A stretch of DNA of 45,674 nucleotides. It comes from Bacteroidales bacterium (GTDB taxonomy: Bacteria > Bacteroidota > Bacteroidia > Bacteroidales > Tenuifilaceae). The notes below the pieces were generated by a model. That model did not search any database, was not told the DNA's origin, and saw only the letters and a program-made list of their open reading frames with translations. The translations under genes were made by a program, and so were the position numbers. The stretch is taken from assembly GCA_016931855.1 (NCBI GenBank), contig JAFGDZ010000014.1, positions 1 through 45,674 on the forward strand, written 5' to 3'. Positions 33,481-41,659 of the stretch are shown here, piece after piece. Every line of letters starts with the position of its first letter. Within the stretch, counting starts at the first letter, position 1.

Positions 33481-35366
33481 GCAGGGAACTCCCTAAGCAG
33501 CTCGTGAGCTCCTTTGTGTATCTCGTACCAGTAGTCGAGTGCCGCCGCGTTCTTGTCCTTCTCAAAAGCGTCAATCCACTTTTGCAGCTCGGGGGAGTCG
33601 CATCCATCCTCATCGCGTTTTTTTAGGAGGAAGCGGAATACAAAATCGATGTTGCGTTCGCTTTCCCAGAAAATGGACGAGTTGCGGCTATTGGTTCTAC
33701 TGGCTGTTAGCTCAAGTGACTCAAGAAACTCCTTGCGGCAGCAGAATAGTGAATCCATAACATCGGGCATAATATCCTCGGCCCAAGCGCGATGGAACCT
33801 ACAAATGCCAAGGTTATCCATCATAAGTTCCTTGAGCATCCGCTTTGCGTTTTCGCGACCCAGCTCGCGGGGTGGTAGAAACTCCTTGCCGTAGTTCATG
33901 TAGTACTTACCCATTATTGGCATGGGCGATAGCACGCCTGGGCTCCAGTACTGGTTTGGAACAATCCAACCCTGACGGGCAAATGCGTTGTAAACAAAGA
34001 GGTCTAACACCTTTTTCCCCTTTTTACGGGCAAGATGGCGTGCAAACTTTCGGGCACCTTGCGATAGGTTAATGGGACTGTTGGGTTTAACCATTTGAAC
34101 AAGGAGCGCTAGGCCGATGTTGGCGTTGTGCCACGAATCCTCAACTACTCTAAAGTTTTCTATGGTAAAGTTTGGAATATCAGTTACCCCAAGTTCCTCG
34201 GGTGTAATTAGCCCTTCAACTAGGCACTCCATAAGCCATGCAATTACACCACCAACCGATATGGCATCAAAACCCAGCGTATCGGCAAGGTGGTTGAGCG
34301 CCTCGGCTGCGCGCTGGTCAAAAACTCCACATAGCGGGCCCATTGTTTGGTATGGCTCGTAGTCCTTTTTGTACTTGCCATTCATTTTTTTGCAAACGGC
34401 AGAGCAGGGTTCTCCGCAGGTTTTTTGCTGCTTGGTTTTTATGGTTTCCTCGTTAAACTGCTTAAGGTAGTGGTTTACAACAAAGTTTTTGTGAATATAT
34501 AGACGTTGCTCACGGGTCATGAAAATGGAGCGGTAGTTAAAGGCAATAATTCGGTCTTCTAGGGTGGCAAAGTTTACACCAAAGGTGCCGCCAGTATCAA
34601 ATTTGGGATCGAACCTATACTTGGTTGTTGCCTCCATATCCTTTGCGGCAAGTTTTTTCTGGTACTTGTCCTGGAACCATGCATCGGCAACGCTTCGGTC
34701 GCGAAAGTCCTCGTCAATATATGTGCCCCCGTAAATAACTCCAATAATGCCGTGCTCCTTAAAGAGCTTTGTGCCAAAACCGCCCCTTCCAGCCCATGTG
34801 TCAACAAAGGTTAGCTCGCCTTTTTTTATGGGCGCCGAGGCTATGCCTGCAAAATCGGTGTGGAGTGCTGCTGGGCCTACGGCAAGTACACGTGGGTCGT
34901 TTTCGTACCTATCGGCAAAGTGGTTTATGGCGTATTCCATAACAGCGTAAACGCCTTTGCGTCCCGATTCCCATATGTCGGTGGGGGTAATAGGGTGTAG
35001 CTCAACCTCAATCTCCTCGCCGTGGCTCCGGTTTAGGTAGAGTATAGATGGTGTTTGGGCTTTGCCCTTTATGCTAAGCATGTTAATGCCAAGGTTGTCG
35101 AAAACTAGCCCCGCTCCCCCCATGGAGGAGATGAAGTACCCATGCCACGAGGGCGATATCCCGCTAAAAATAAGCCGGTTTGAACCAGGAAAGATGGATC
35201 CTGCAAGTAACCCTACGCCAATGTTAAGGCTGTTATGCTTGTGGGCAAGATGGATGCCTAGGTCAACGGGGCCAAAAAAATCGCCAACCTTAAATCGGTT
35301 CACTTTGTAGAAACTGGTTTTTGCATCAACAGTAAGTACTTTGATTTGGGTTATTTGCTGTATCAT
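33477..35366 (-). CDS. Aldehyde:ferredoxin oxidoreductase family protein, second copy
   Basis: The 629-residue protein keeps the family order: VNRFKVGDFFGPVDLG, GSNRLIFSGISPSWHGYFISSMGGAG, and AGRGGFGTKLFKEHGIIGVIYGG in the N-terminal half. The cluster region TCGEPCSAVCKK (Cys-x3-Cys-x3-Cys) is followed by a distant cysteine in NLGICRFHR. It is shorter than and only distantly similar to the first copy, but both share the same cysteine spacing, so they belong to one subgroup. Its substrate is unknown. The GAGG-type sequence just before the ATG is one of the few good Shine-Dalgarno-like sequences in the window. It faces the first copy, converging on the GRAM-like gene. Confidence 0.88.
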   Translation of the reverse strand: MIQQITQIKVLTVDAKTSFYKVNRFKVGDFFGPVDLGIHLAHKHNSLNIGVGLLAGSIFPGSNRLIFSGISPSWHGYFISSMGGAGLVFDNLGINMLSIKGKAQTPSILYLNRSHGEEIEVELHPITPTDIWESGRKGVYAVMEYAINHFADRYENDPRVLAVGPAALHTDFAGIASAPIKKGELTFVDTWAGRGGFGTKLFKEHGIIGVIYGGTYIDEDFRDRSVADAWFQDKYQKKLAAKDMEATTKYRFDPKFDTGGTFGVNFATLEDRIIAFNYRSIFMTREQRLYIHKNFVVNHYLKQFNEETIKTKQQKTCGEPCSAVCKKMNGKYKKDYEPYQTMGPLCGVFDQRAAEALNHLADTLGFDAISVGGVIAWLMECLVEGLITPEELGVTDIPNFTIENFRVVEDSWHNANIGLALLVQMVKPNSPINLSQGARKFARHLARKKGKKVLDLFVYNAFARQGWIVPNQYWSPGVLSPMPIMGKYYMNYGKEFLPPRELGRENAKRMLKELMMDNLGICRFHRAWAEDIMPDVMDSLFCCRKEFLESLELTASRTNSRNSSIFWESERNIDFVFRFLLKKRDEDGCDSPELQKWIDAFEKDKNAAALDYWYEIHKGAHELLREFPA

Positions 35367-35441
35367 CTCCTCTTGGTTTTTTGCAATATAGGTAAATAGT
35401 GGGATTGAACGTACTTGAATTAGGCGTTGTTGATAACAAAA

Positions 35442-35474
35442 AAGGCCTCAGCGTGCACATGCACCTGAGGCCTT
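35442..35474 (-). terminator. Terminator after the TlpA-type gene
   Basis: Stem AAGGCCTCAG/CTGAGGCCTT with a small inner hairpin (GTGC/GCAC), followed on the minus strand by a T run; 20 bp past the stop codon at 35495. Confidence 0.88.
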
Positions 35475-35494
35475 ATGTATTGTGACTTGTTAAA

Positions 35495-36595
35495 CTACTT
35501 TAGAAGTTCGGCAAGCTTTGCTTCTAGTTGCTCGCCGCGGAGGTTTTTCTCTATAATAATACCATTAGGATCGATAAGTACGGTATGGGGTATTCCTGTT
35601 ATAAGGTAGTCCTGAACAGGTTGTGTCTCCCATCCTTTTACCTCAGAAACCTGAATCCAGGTAATGCCATCATCTTTAATTCCCTTTAACCAGCTCTCGC
35701 GATCGTAATCAAGCGATACGCCAAAAACCTCAAATCCTTTATCCTTATACTGGCTGTAAACCTTTACTACATTTGGATTTTCTTTGCGGCAAGGGCCACA
35801 CCACGCTGCCCAAAAATCAATTAGCACGTATTTGCCTTTTAATGAGCTAAGGGAAACCATGTTGCCATCTGGATCAGGAAGGGTTATTTCTGGCGCAGGT
35901 TGTCCTACGGCCACTTTCTTTTGCTTGGCAATGCGCTCGCTAAGGTCTTTTGCGTAAACGGTTTCGCTTGCTGGAGCCTTAATTGATGCGGCAAGGTTTT
36001 CTAGCCTTGATATATCCATTGTATCGGCAAGCTGATTGATGATAATGTAAGGAGCAACTACCGATGAAAGGTTCTCGTTAACAAATCCAACAATGTAGGT
36101 TCCTAGCTCTTTTGCAATAGCATCGTATTCACCCCTAAGGGCTTCTTCGCTTTCGGGAGTAAGCGTCCCATTGTAGTATGCTTCTTGGAACTTTGCGCTA
36201 ATGGCTTCCATCTTGGTTTGGAACTCGCCAAGTTTATCGGAGTAGCCCATCATAAGGTCATGAGCCTTAGAACCCTTAATCTTTGCTGCTTGTAGGCTGT
36301 CGAAGTTTGCCTTAATGTCAATTTTCCCTGCCTCAATAAATAGGGCAATGGTTTTGTTCTGCTTGCCAAACTGAAGTACGTAAATTTCAGGTTGTTCAAC
36401 AATTCCTTCAAGGGCAAATTTTCCGTTCTCAATTAGAACCGAATCTATAGGCTTAGGCTGATTCTCGTCAATCTTAAGTAAGTAAACGGTTTGGTCTGGG
36501 GCACCGCTAATATCACCTTTAATGGTGAATGAATTGCTTGGCTGGCAGCTGTAAAGGCCAATGGCAGCAAGGGCTAGAAGGGCAATTTTTCTCAT
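35495..36595 (-). CDS. Thioredoxin-fold lipoprotein with DUF4369 domain
   Basis: The 366-residue protein begins with a lipoprotein signal (LYSC at about 14-17). A DUF4369 domain follows (about 20-125; TIKGDISGAPDQTVYLLKID), then a helical linker, and a C-terminal TlpA/AhpC-like thioredoxin domain (about 225-366). Its active site is WAAWCGPCRKENP and its cis-proline region is TGIPHTVLIDPNG. It is predicted to be anchored outside the inner membrane, where it reduces disulfides, as in many Bacteroidota relatives. It is monocistronic; MeaB lies upstream on the same strand with a 60-bp gap. Confidence 0.92.
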   Translation of the reverse strand: MRKIALLALAAIGLYSCQPSNSFTIKGDISGAPDQTVYLLKIDENQPKPIDSVLIENGKFALEGIVEQPEIYVLQFGKQNKTIALFIEAGKIDIKANFDSLQAAKIKGSKAHDLMMGYSDKLGEFQTKMEAISAKFQEAYYNGTLTPESEEALRGEYDAIAKELGTYIVGFVNENLSSVVAPYIIINQLADTMDISRLENLAASIKAPASETVYAKDLSERIAKQKKVAVGQPAPEITLPDPDGNMVSLSSLKGKYVLIDFWAAWCGPCRKENPNVVKVYSQYKDKGFEVFGVSLDYDRESWLKGIKDDGITWIQVSEVKGWETQPVQDYLITGIPHTVLIDPNGIIIEKNLRGEQLEAKLAELLK

Positions 36596-36655
36596 GTGTG
36601 TACTTTTAGTTTTAACACAGTAACCCCAAACGGGGGTAAAGGTTCAATTGGTTTG

Positions 36656-37741
36656 TTAAAGATTTTGGTATAAATCTAGCAATTTTCGGGCAGCCGCAAA
36701 AGAGGTAATTTTATCGTTAAGGATATCATCCTCGGTAATAGGTATTTCTTTTTCAACTTCTGGGTGGTTGTAGAATGCCTCGCGTAGAGCCTCATTTATT
36801 GTTTCGTACATCCAGTACTTGGCCTGTTTGCGCCTTCTGTTGTCGAAGTAACTATTGGCCTTGGTGTATTTTACGTACCCTAGAATTTCGTCCCACAGCT
36901 CCTTTATGCCCATTTTTGTTAGCGAAGAGCAGGTTTTTACGCGCGCTGTCCACCCCGATTCTGGGGCAGGGAATAGGTGTAGCGCGCTTTCGTGCTCGGC
37001 TTTGGCAAGGTTGGCTCTGTCGGCATTGGCGCCATCGGCTTTGGTTATGGCTATCATATCGGCCATTTCCATAATGCCTCGCTTAATGCCTTGCAGCTCG
37101 TCTCCTGCACCTGCCAGTTGTAGCAGGAGGAAAAAATCGACCATGCTGTGTACGGCAGTTTCGCTTTGCCCTACGCCAACCGTTTCAATAAAAATGGTGT
37201 TAAACCCTGCGGCTTCGCAAAGTATAATGCTTTCTCTAGTTTTGCGGGCAACCCCGCCTAGCGAGCCCGCCGAAGGAGAGGGTCGGATAAATGCGTTGGG
37301 GTCGGAGCACAGCGTTTCCATTCGTGTTTTGTCGCCTAGAATGGAGCCCTTGCTGCGTTCGCTGCTAGGGTCTATTGCTAAAACGGCCAGCTTGCGTCCC
37401 GATGCGGTTATGGTCCCCCCCAGCGCCTCAATAAAGGTGCTTTTGCCAACTCCTGGTACACCTGTAATCCCAATGCGGATGGATTTTCCAGTGTGTGGTA
37501 GGCAGCGTTCTATTATTTGCTGTGCTACTGCATGATGTTCTGGTAGTGCACTTTCTATAAGCGTAATTGCCTGACTTAGTATGGTTATGTTACCCTTGGT
37601 AATGCCCTCAACATAATCGTTAACCGATAGATCTTGCTTGCGCTTGCTTTTAAAGCGCTTTACGGCATCCATATTGATTGTTGGGGGCTGGTCAACCCCT
37701 GGGTTTACCGTTAACGCACTTTTAAATTCCTCTGTAGCCAT
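36656..37741 (-). CDS. meaB: Methylmalonyl-CoA mutase-associated GTPase MeaB
   Basis: The 361-residue protein is a G3E-family GTPase: Walker A GVPGVGKSTFIEALG (about 103-117), LAIDPSSERSKGSILGDKTRM, PSPSAGSLGGVARKTRE, the switch region FIETVGVGQSE, and ITKADGAN as the guanine-specificity motif. MeaB protects and reloads the B12-dependent methylmalonyl-CoA mutase, which fits a propionate/succinate pathway; the mutase genes are not in the window. The start at 37741 is preferred over 37825 because the family begins near MATEEFKSAL. Confidence 0.93.
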   Translation of the reverse strand: MATEEFKSALTVNPGVDQPPTINMDAVKRFKSKRKQDLSVNDYVEGITKGNITILSQAITLIESALPEHHAVAQQIIERCLPHTGKSIRIGITGVPGVGKSTFIEALGGTITASGRKLAVLAIDPSSERSKGSILGDKTRMETLCSDPNAFIRPSPSAGSLGGVARKTRESIILCEAAGFNTIFIETVGVGQSETAVHSMVDFFLLLQLAGAGDELQGIKRGIMEMADMIAITKADGANADRANLAKAEHESALHLFPAPESGWTARVKTCSSLTKMGIKELWDEILGYVKYTKANSYFDNRRRKQAKYWMYETINEALREAFYNHPEVEKEIPITEDDILNDKITSFAAARKLLDLYQNL

Positions 37742-37840
37742 TACAAAAGTTTTAAAAAACATTGTTGAGCTAAGGTACAGAATGTATTTGAACCTTTGCT
37801 CTGGAAAGTTTTCATAATGCTGCAAAGCATTATTGTATAA

Positions 37841-37864
37841 AAAAACCGGGTTAACCCGGTTTTT
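37841..37864 (-). terminator. Terminator after the DUF1573 gene
   Basis: A perfect palindrome, AACCGGGTTAACCCGGTT with flanking A and T runs, 4 bp past the stop codon. Confidence 0.88.
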
Positions 37865-37867
37865 AGT

Positions 37868-38959
37868 TTAGCCCTCGGTTGTTACCGTTCCGGTTAGCCG
37901 CAGTACCACGGTTGATGCTTTGGGGTCGTTTGTAATAACCGTTATGGATTTGCTTTGGCGCCCAGTGTAGCCATTTGTACGGAAGGAGGCCTTAACTAAG
38001 CTAGATTCGCCTGGTTTTAGCACGCTAACGTTTGGTTGAACAGTGGTACAACCGCATGAGGCTTTTATTTTGCGAATTACTAAGTCGCTCTTCCCTTCGT
38101 TTTTGAATACAAATTCGTACTCAATGGTAGTTCCCTGTTTTACCGTGCCAAAATCGTAGCTGGGTTGGTTAAATACAACTTTAGGCGCCTTTTCCAACTC
38201 CTTTTCCGAAAGATTGCTAAAGTCTTCCTCTAAATTGCCGCTAACGCTTAAAAAGTTATTCTGTATAGTTTGGTCGTTAATGGTTAGGTAGAAACGGTCT
38301 ATTACAAATCCCCAGTCATCATTTTTAGAGGCATCGTACTTAATTACTATTATTCCCTCTTGTTGTGGCTTTAGTGTTTGAGGAATTGCAGCAATGGTAA
38401 TGTGCTTAGGTACATTAAAAAAACCAATTTTTGCAGGATTCTCGCTCGGGTTATATAGTCGCATGGTATCGTTTACAATCTTGTTTGTAAAAACTCGTCC
38501 AAGCGATATGTGGTTATTTATAAAATTCACAGAGCCAATTTGTCGGCGGTAAATCTCCTCTTTCGTTTTTTTACGCTCCAGCACGTTTCCTTTTACTGCA
38601 AAAATTGTGGTAGCGTTCTCCGCATTGGTGTAAACCGTAATGGTTTTATGAAATGGGCCAGGGCGACCCTTGGGGTCGTAGGTAACGTTAACGCTACCTT
38701 TTCCACCAGGAGCAATGGGTTCCTTGGTCCATACGGGAGTTGTGCAGCCGCATGTTGCGGTAACCCTATGTATAATAAGGGGGGCGGCACCAGTATTGGT
38801 TATGGTAAAGTCATATGCAACAGGCCCGTCATCCTCTTTTATAGTTCCAAAATCGTGCGTGTTGCTGCCTATTGATACGCTAGGCGTTTTTTGTTGTGCG
38901 CTTACCTCTAGTGCGCCAAAAACGAATAGTGCTACAAGAATTGTTACTAATTTTTTCAT
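37868..38959 (-). CDS. Secreted protein with two DUF1573 domains
   Basis: The 363-residue protein has a signal peptide (1-21) and two DUF1573 units (about 28-130 and 255-360), each with the NTGxAPLxI or NEGKSDLVI strand and a TCGCTTP/SCGCTTV turn. The middle part (about 140-250) is a less clear immunoglobulin-like repeat. DUF1573 proteins are common, often periplasmic, in Bacteroidota; their role is not known. The promoter candidate lies 150 bp upstream in the divergent region shared with the M20 gene. Confidence 0.88.
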   Translation of the reverse strand: MKKLVTILVALFVFGALEVSAQQKTPSVSIGSNTHDFGTIKEDDGPVAYDFTITNTGAAPLIIHRVTATCGCTTPVWTKEPIAPGGKGSVNVTYDPKGRPGPFHKTITVYTNAENATTIFAVKGNVLERKKTKEEIYRRQIGSVNFINNHISLGRVFTNKIVNDTMRLYNPSENPAKIGFFNVPKHITIAAIPQTLKPQQEGIIVIKYDASKNDDWGFVIDRFYLTINDQTIQNNFLSVSGNLEEDFSNLSEKELEKAPKVVFNQPSYDFGTVKQGTTIEYEFVFKNEGKSDLVIRKIKASCGCTTVQPNVSVLKPGESSLVKASFRTNGYTGRQSKSITVITNDPKASTVVLRLTGTVTTEG

Positions 38960-39107
38960 TGTAAAAGCAATTAGTTGTTGTTTGTTGCAACGGCTAGCAT
39001 TGTGTGTTTGCCTATGCTTGATATTTAAACAGCATTTAAACCTTGTGGTTCAACGCTGCTTGTTTTTGCAGTTTTAAAAGCTATTCCTACAATTAATCTA
39101 TAACCCC

Positions 39108-39139
39108 CAAAGATATAAAGAATTATTTCTTGGTTACAA
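39108..39139 (-). promoter_or_regulatory. Candidate promoter of the DUF1573 gene
   Basis: On the minus strand TTG (39137-39139), 21-bp spacer, TATCTTTG (39108-39115). It implies a leader of about 140 nt before the start at 38959. Confidence 0.5.
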
Positions 39140-39289
39140 TTGGCTTGCCAAAGTTTAACTCTGAGCCCAATGATATTATTGTCCCATATAAAATACTTTG
39201 TTTTATGTTGATACGCGTTTCTGCCCTAAAAGGGTGGCTGACTTTGGTTGCTTTTGTGGCTATTATTTTCCCAAGTTGGGTTAGTTTCA

Positions 39290-39298
39290 TACATTTGT
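39290..39298 (+). promoter_or_regulatory. -7 element of the M20 amidohydrolase gene
   Basis: TACATTTGT matches the -7 consensus; the -33 element is poor. Transcription near 39305 would leave about 19 nt before the ATG at 39324. Confidence 0.42.
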
Positions 39299-39323
39299 TA
39301 GGTTCCTTACAAACAGTAAACGC

Positions 39324-40517
39324 ATGGCTACTACTACAAGTTCACATCCCTTTGGTTATAATCAGGCCGATATATTTTCATATATGATGTCTCTGCGGAG
39401 GCATTTTCATGCTAACCCAGAGCTGTCCTTTCAAGAGAGCCAAACGGCAAATTATGTTGCTAATAGGTTAGAGGAGCTTGGACTTGAGGTACATAGGAAT
39501 GTGTCAGACCATAGCGTTTTGTGCGTACTTAAAGGGGCTAAGCCGGGTAGGTGCATTGGGGTAAGGGCAGAGCTGGATGCGCTGCCTTTAACGGAGCAAA
39601 CAACCCTGCCTTTTGCGTCTGTGTTTAATGGCGTGATGCATGCCTGTGGGCACGACATTCATATGGCTGTGGCATTAGGTGTTGCCAAGGTTCTTGCCGA
39701 TAATAGGGATAGCCTTTGTGGTACAGTAGTGTTTGTTTTTGAGTCGGGCGAGGAGCTGCTCCCTGGAGGGGCAAGGGGTATTTTGGAGTCCGATATCTTT
39801 AAGCGTAACATTCCTGATATTATGCTGGGTATGCATGTGCTTCCTGAACTGGAGGCGGGTAAGGTTGGCTTTAGGGCTGGGCAGTACATGGCATCGAGCG
39901 ACGAGGTGTACATAACTGTTCACGGAAAGGGGGGCCATGCTGCGCTGCCCAATACTGTTGTAGATCCTGTGCTTATAGCCTCACACGTGGTAGTGGCATT
40001 ACAACAGGTGGTTAGTAGGAATGCGCAGCCCATTGTGCCCACTGTTCTGTCCTTTGGTAAGGTTACGGCAAACGGCGCCAACAATGTAATACCTAACCAG
40101 GTTTTGCTGGAAGGCACTTTCAGAACTATGGATGAGCACTGGCGTGGCCAGGCGCACCAGCGGATTGCATCAATTGCAAAGGGTATTAGTGAGTCCATGG
40201 GGGGGACGTGTACTGTTGATATTCGCTCCGGTTATGCCTCTGTTTATAACAACGAGGCGCTAACACAAAGCGCAGTTTCTATTGCCTCTGATTTGTTGGG
40301 AGAGGCTAATGTAGTTGCCCTTGAACCACGTATGACTGCCGATGATTTTGCCTTTTTCTCCCAAACCATCCCGTCCCTGTTTTTTAGACTAGGTGTGGGC
40401 TTTTTTACGGGCAGTAAGTACGGATTGCATAACCCCAAATTTAACGCTAACGAGGATTCTATGGGCACAGGGGTTAAGGTTTTGCTGGCTATTATTAGCC
40501 ATAATATGTGCAGGTAG
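39324..40517 (+). CDS. M20 family amidohydrolase (N-acyl amino acid/hippurate type)
   Basis: The 397-residue protein carries the M20D metal-binding motifs: HACGHDIHMAVALG (about 109-122), FESGEELLPGGARGIL with catalytic/metal glutamates (about 142-157), and GMHVLPELEAGKVGF with a metal histidine. The lid domain (about 190-300) is present, and the last histidine lies in YGLHNPKFNAN. Family members hydrolyse N-acetyl- or N-benzoyl-amino acids, or auxin-like conjugates, in the cytosol; the substrate here is not set. No signal peptide is present. Confidence 0.92.
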   Translation: MATTTSSHPFGYNQADIFSYMMSLRRHFHANPELSFQESQTANYVANRLEELGLEVHRNVSDHSVLCVLKGAKPGRCIGVRAELDALPLTEQTTLPFASVFNGVMHACGHDIHMAVALGVAKVLADNRDSLCGTVVFVFESGEELLPGGARGILESDIFKRNIPDIMLGMHVLPELEAGKVGFRAGQYMASSDEVYITVHGKGGHAALPNTVVDPVLIASHVVVALQQVVSRNAQPIVPTVLSFGKVTANGANNVIPNQVLLEGTFRTMDEHWRGQAHQRIASIAKGISESMGGTCTVDIRSGYASVYNNEALTQSAVSIASDLLGEANVVALEPRMTADDFAFFSQTIPSLFFRLGVGFFTGSKYGLHNPKFNANEDSMGTGVKVLLAIISHNMCR

Positions 40518-40632
40518 CTGGATTACTGCCTGTTCTAGGAGTTCGTTTGCCCTACTTCTATTGGTATTCCTTGCTCTGCATTTATTGTTGATTTAGTATG
40601 TTTATAAATAGACGTAAAAAGTGTAATATTTT

Positions 40633-40663
40633 TTTGGGTTTAAAATAATGAGTATAAATTTGT
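40633..40663 (+). promoter_or_regulatory. Bacteroidota promoter of the ferredoxin gene
   Basis: TTTG (40633-40636), 18-bp spacer, TAAATTTGT (40655-40663). Transcription would start near 40670, leaving a leader of about 38 nt. It is among the best promoters in the window, fitting a highly expressed ferredoxin. Confidence 0.78.
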
Positions 40664-40707
40664 AGTGCATTTGATGCACATTACGTTTAACTAAAATACT
40701 TGAAAAA

Positions 40708-40875
40708 ATGGCTTACAAAATTTCTGACGATTGCACCGCTTGCGGTACCTGTATCGACGAGTGCCCAGTAGAAGCGATTTCTGAGGGTGATATCTATAAG
40801 ATTGACCCAGAGGTTTGTACTGACTGTGGTTCTTGCGCTGATGTTTGCCCTGTTGAGGCAATTCACCCTGCATAG
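40708..40875 (+). CDS. 2[4Fe-4S] ferredoxin, clostridial type
   Basis: The 55-residue protein has two four-cysteine cluster motifs, CTACGTCIDECP and CTDCGSCADVCP, each followed by VEAI. It carries two [4Fe-4S] clusters and would supply electrons to low-potential enzymes such as the two aldehyde oxidoreductases in this window, pyruvate:ferredoxin oxidoreductase or hydrogenase. The gene is monocistronic with a strong promoter and a hairpin terminator. Its length is typical, and the sequence MAYKISDDC begins at a clear ATG. Confidence 0.96.
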   Translation: MAYKISDDCTACGTCIDECPVEAISEGDIYKIDPEVCTDCGSCADVCPVEAIHPA

Positions 40876-40903
40876 TTGGTCTAAAGTAAGAAACTTTATA
40901 CTA

Positions 40904-40934
40904 AGAAGGGGCTTGGTTTACCAAGCCCCTTTCT
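40904..40934. terminator. Terminator after the ferredoxin gene
   Basis: Stem AGAAGGGGCTTGG/CCAAGCCCCTTTCT with a 4-base loop, about 28 bp after the stop; it may also end the minus-strand gene that stops at 40952. Confidence 0.82.
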
Positions 40935-40951
40935 GATTTTTTAAAGGGTTG

Positions 40952-41353
40952 TTAGAATATCCTTGCTATAACTTCCCTAATTCCTCTCTTCTTTCCTTTG
41001 CATCGAACCTGATTCATTGTGCTTTTCTCCTTGCACAGCCCATCGTCATATACAAACATTATTTCCCACTCGGTTAAGCTTTCGCTGTTCTCAATAACAA
41101 CGCTGGATTTATTTGTTGACTCTTGTTTGCCCCTTTTATTGTGAGGTGTAGCAATCTTTTTGATAGCAAAATCGGTGCTAGAAGGTAACTTGTCTGTTTG
41201 TAGCGTGTCCTTTTTAGTGTTGGTTGGTTTAACATTCTCCTTTTTGTCCTTTTTCTCCATGCTGTTTTTTGCGCTTGCCCAGCTGTTGCCCCAGCTGACT
41301 AACGTGAGGGATAGGATTGTAAACCCCAGCAGCACTCTGTTCTGTAATGCCAT
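40952..41353 (-). CDS. Small secreted protein of unknown function
   Basis: The 133-residue product has a signal peptide (1-27, cleavage likely after WASA). A very lysine- and threonine-rich middle (about 30-88) follows, with a more ordered C-terminal part (LTEWEIMFVYDDGLCKE, QVRCKGKKRG) that has two cysteines. No family is recognised. The composition suggests a basic exported protein or lipoprotein-free periplasmic factor; any role is unknown. It lies alone between the ferredoxin gene and a 300-bp AT-rich gap. Confidence 0.6.
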   Translation of the reverse strand: MALQNRVLLGFTILSLTLVSWGNSWASAKNSMEKKDKKENVKPTNTKKDTLQTDKLPSSTDFAIKKIATPHNKRGKQESTNKSSVVIENSESLTEWEIMFVYDDGLCKEKSTMNQVRCKGKKRGIREVIARIF

Positions 41354-41659
41354 GCTTTACCCTTAGTTTGTTTCGGTTATTTGCTATCCAATAATTGTGC
41401 GTTTAGTTGTAATGTGCAGATATGTAGTTTTTTATGTCTTTTTTTCTGTCCTTTTGATGTTGTTTCTATCTGTTTTTGTTCGATTCCGAACGACTTGCTG
41501 TTCGTATTAATACAGCGCTTGACTTGTAAGCGTTGTTTGGTGTCTTATAACGGCTATTTATTAACCTTTTTTAGCGTATGATTGCGTTGTTTAGCTTATG
41601 CAAAAGCAAACGCCTCAGCTTTTGGTGCAGAGGCGTTTGGTATGCTAGTGTTTGCTTTG
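41354..41659. other. AT-rich intergenic region without recognisable gene
   Basis: Apart from the terminator candidate near 41608-41638 I see no structured RNA or promoter match. The only open frames are short and cysteine/phenylalanine-rich, of the kind produced by AT-rich DNA. Confidence 0.5.
41608..41638 (-). terminator. Terminator after rlmD
   Basis: Stem AAACGCCTC/GAGGCGTTT with a 13-base loop, just past the stop codon of the minus-strand gene ending at 41660; the T tract is weak. Confidence 0.65.

Noticed and set aside
41381-41581. 66-codon cysteine-rich frame
   Set aside because: AT-rich region, Phe/Cys-heavy composition typical of random AT-rich DNA, and no promoter match.
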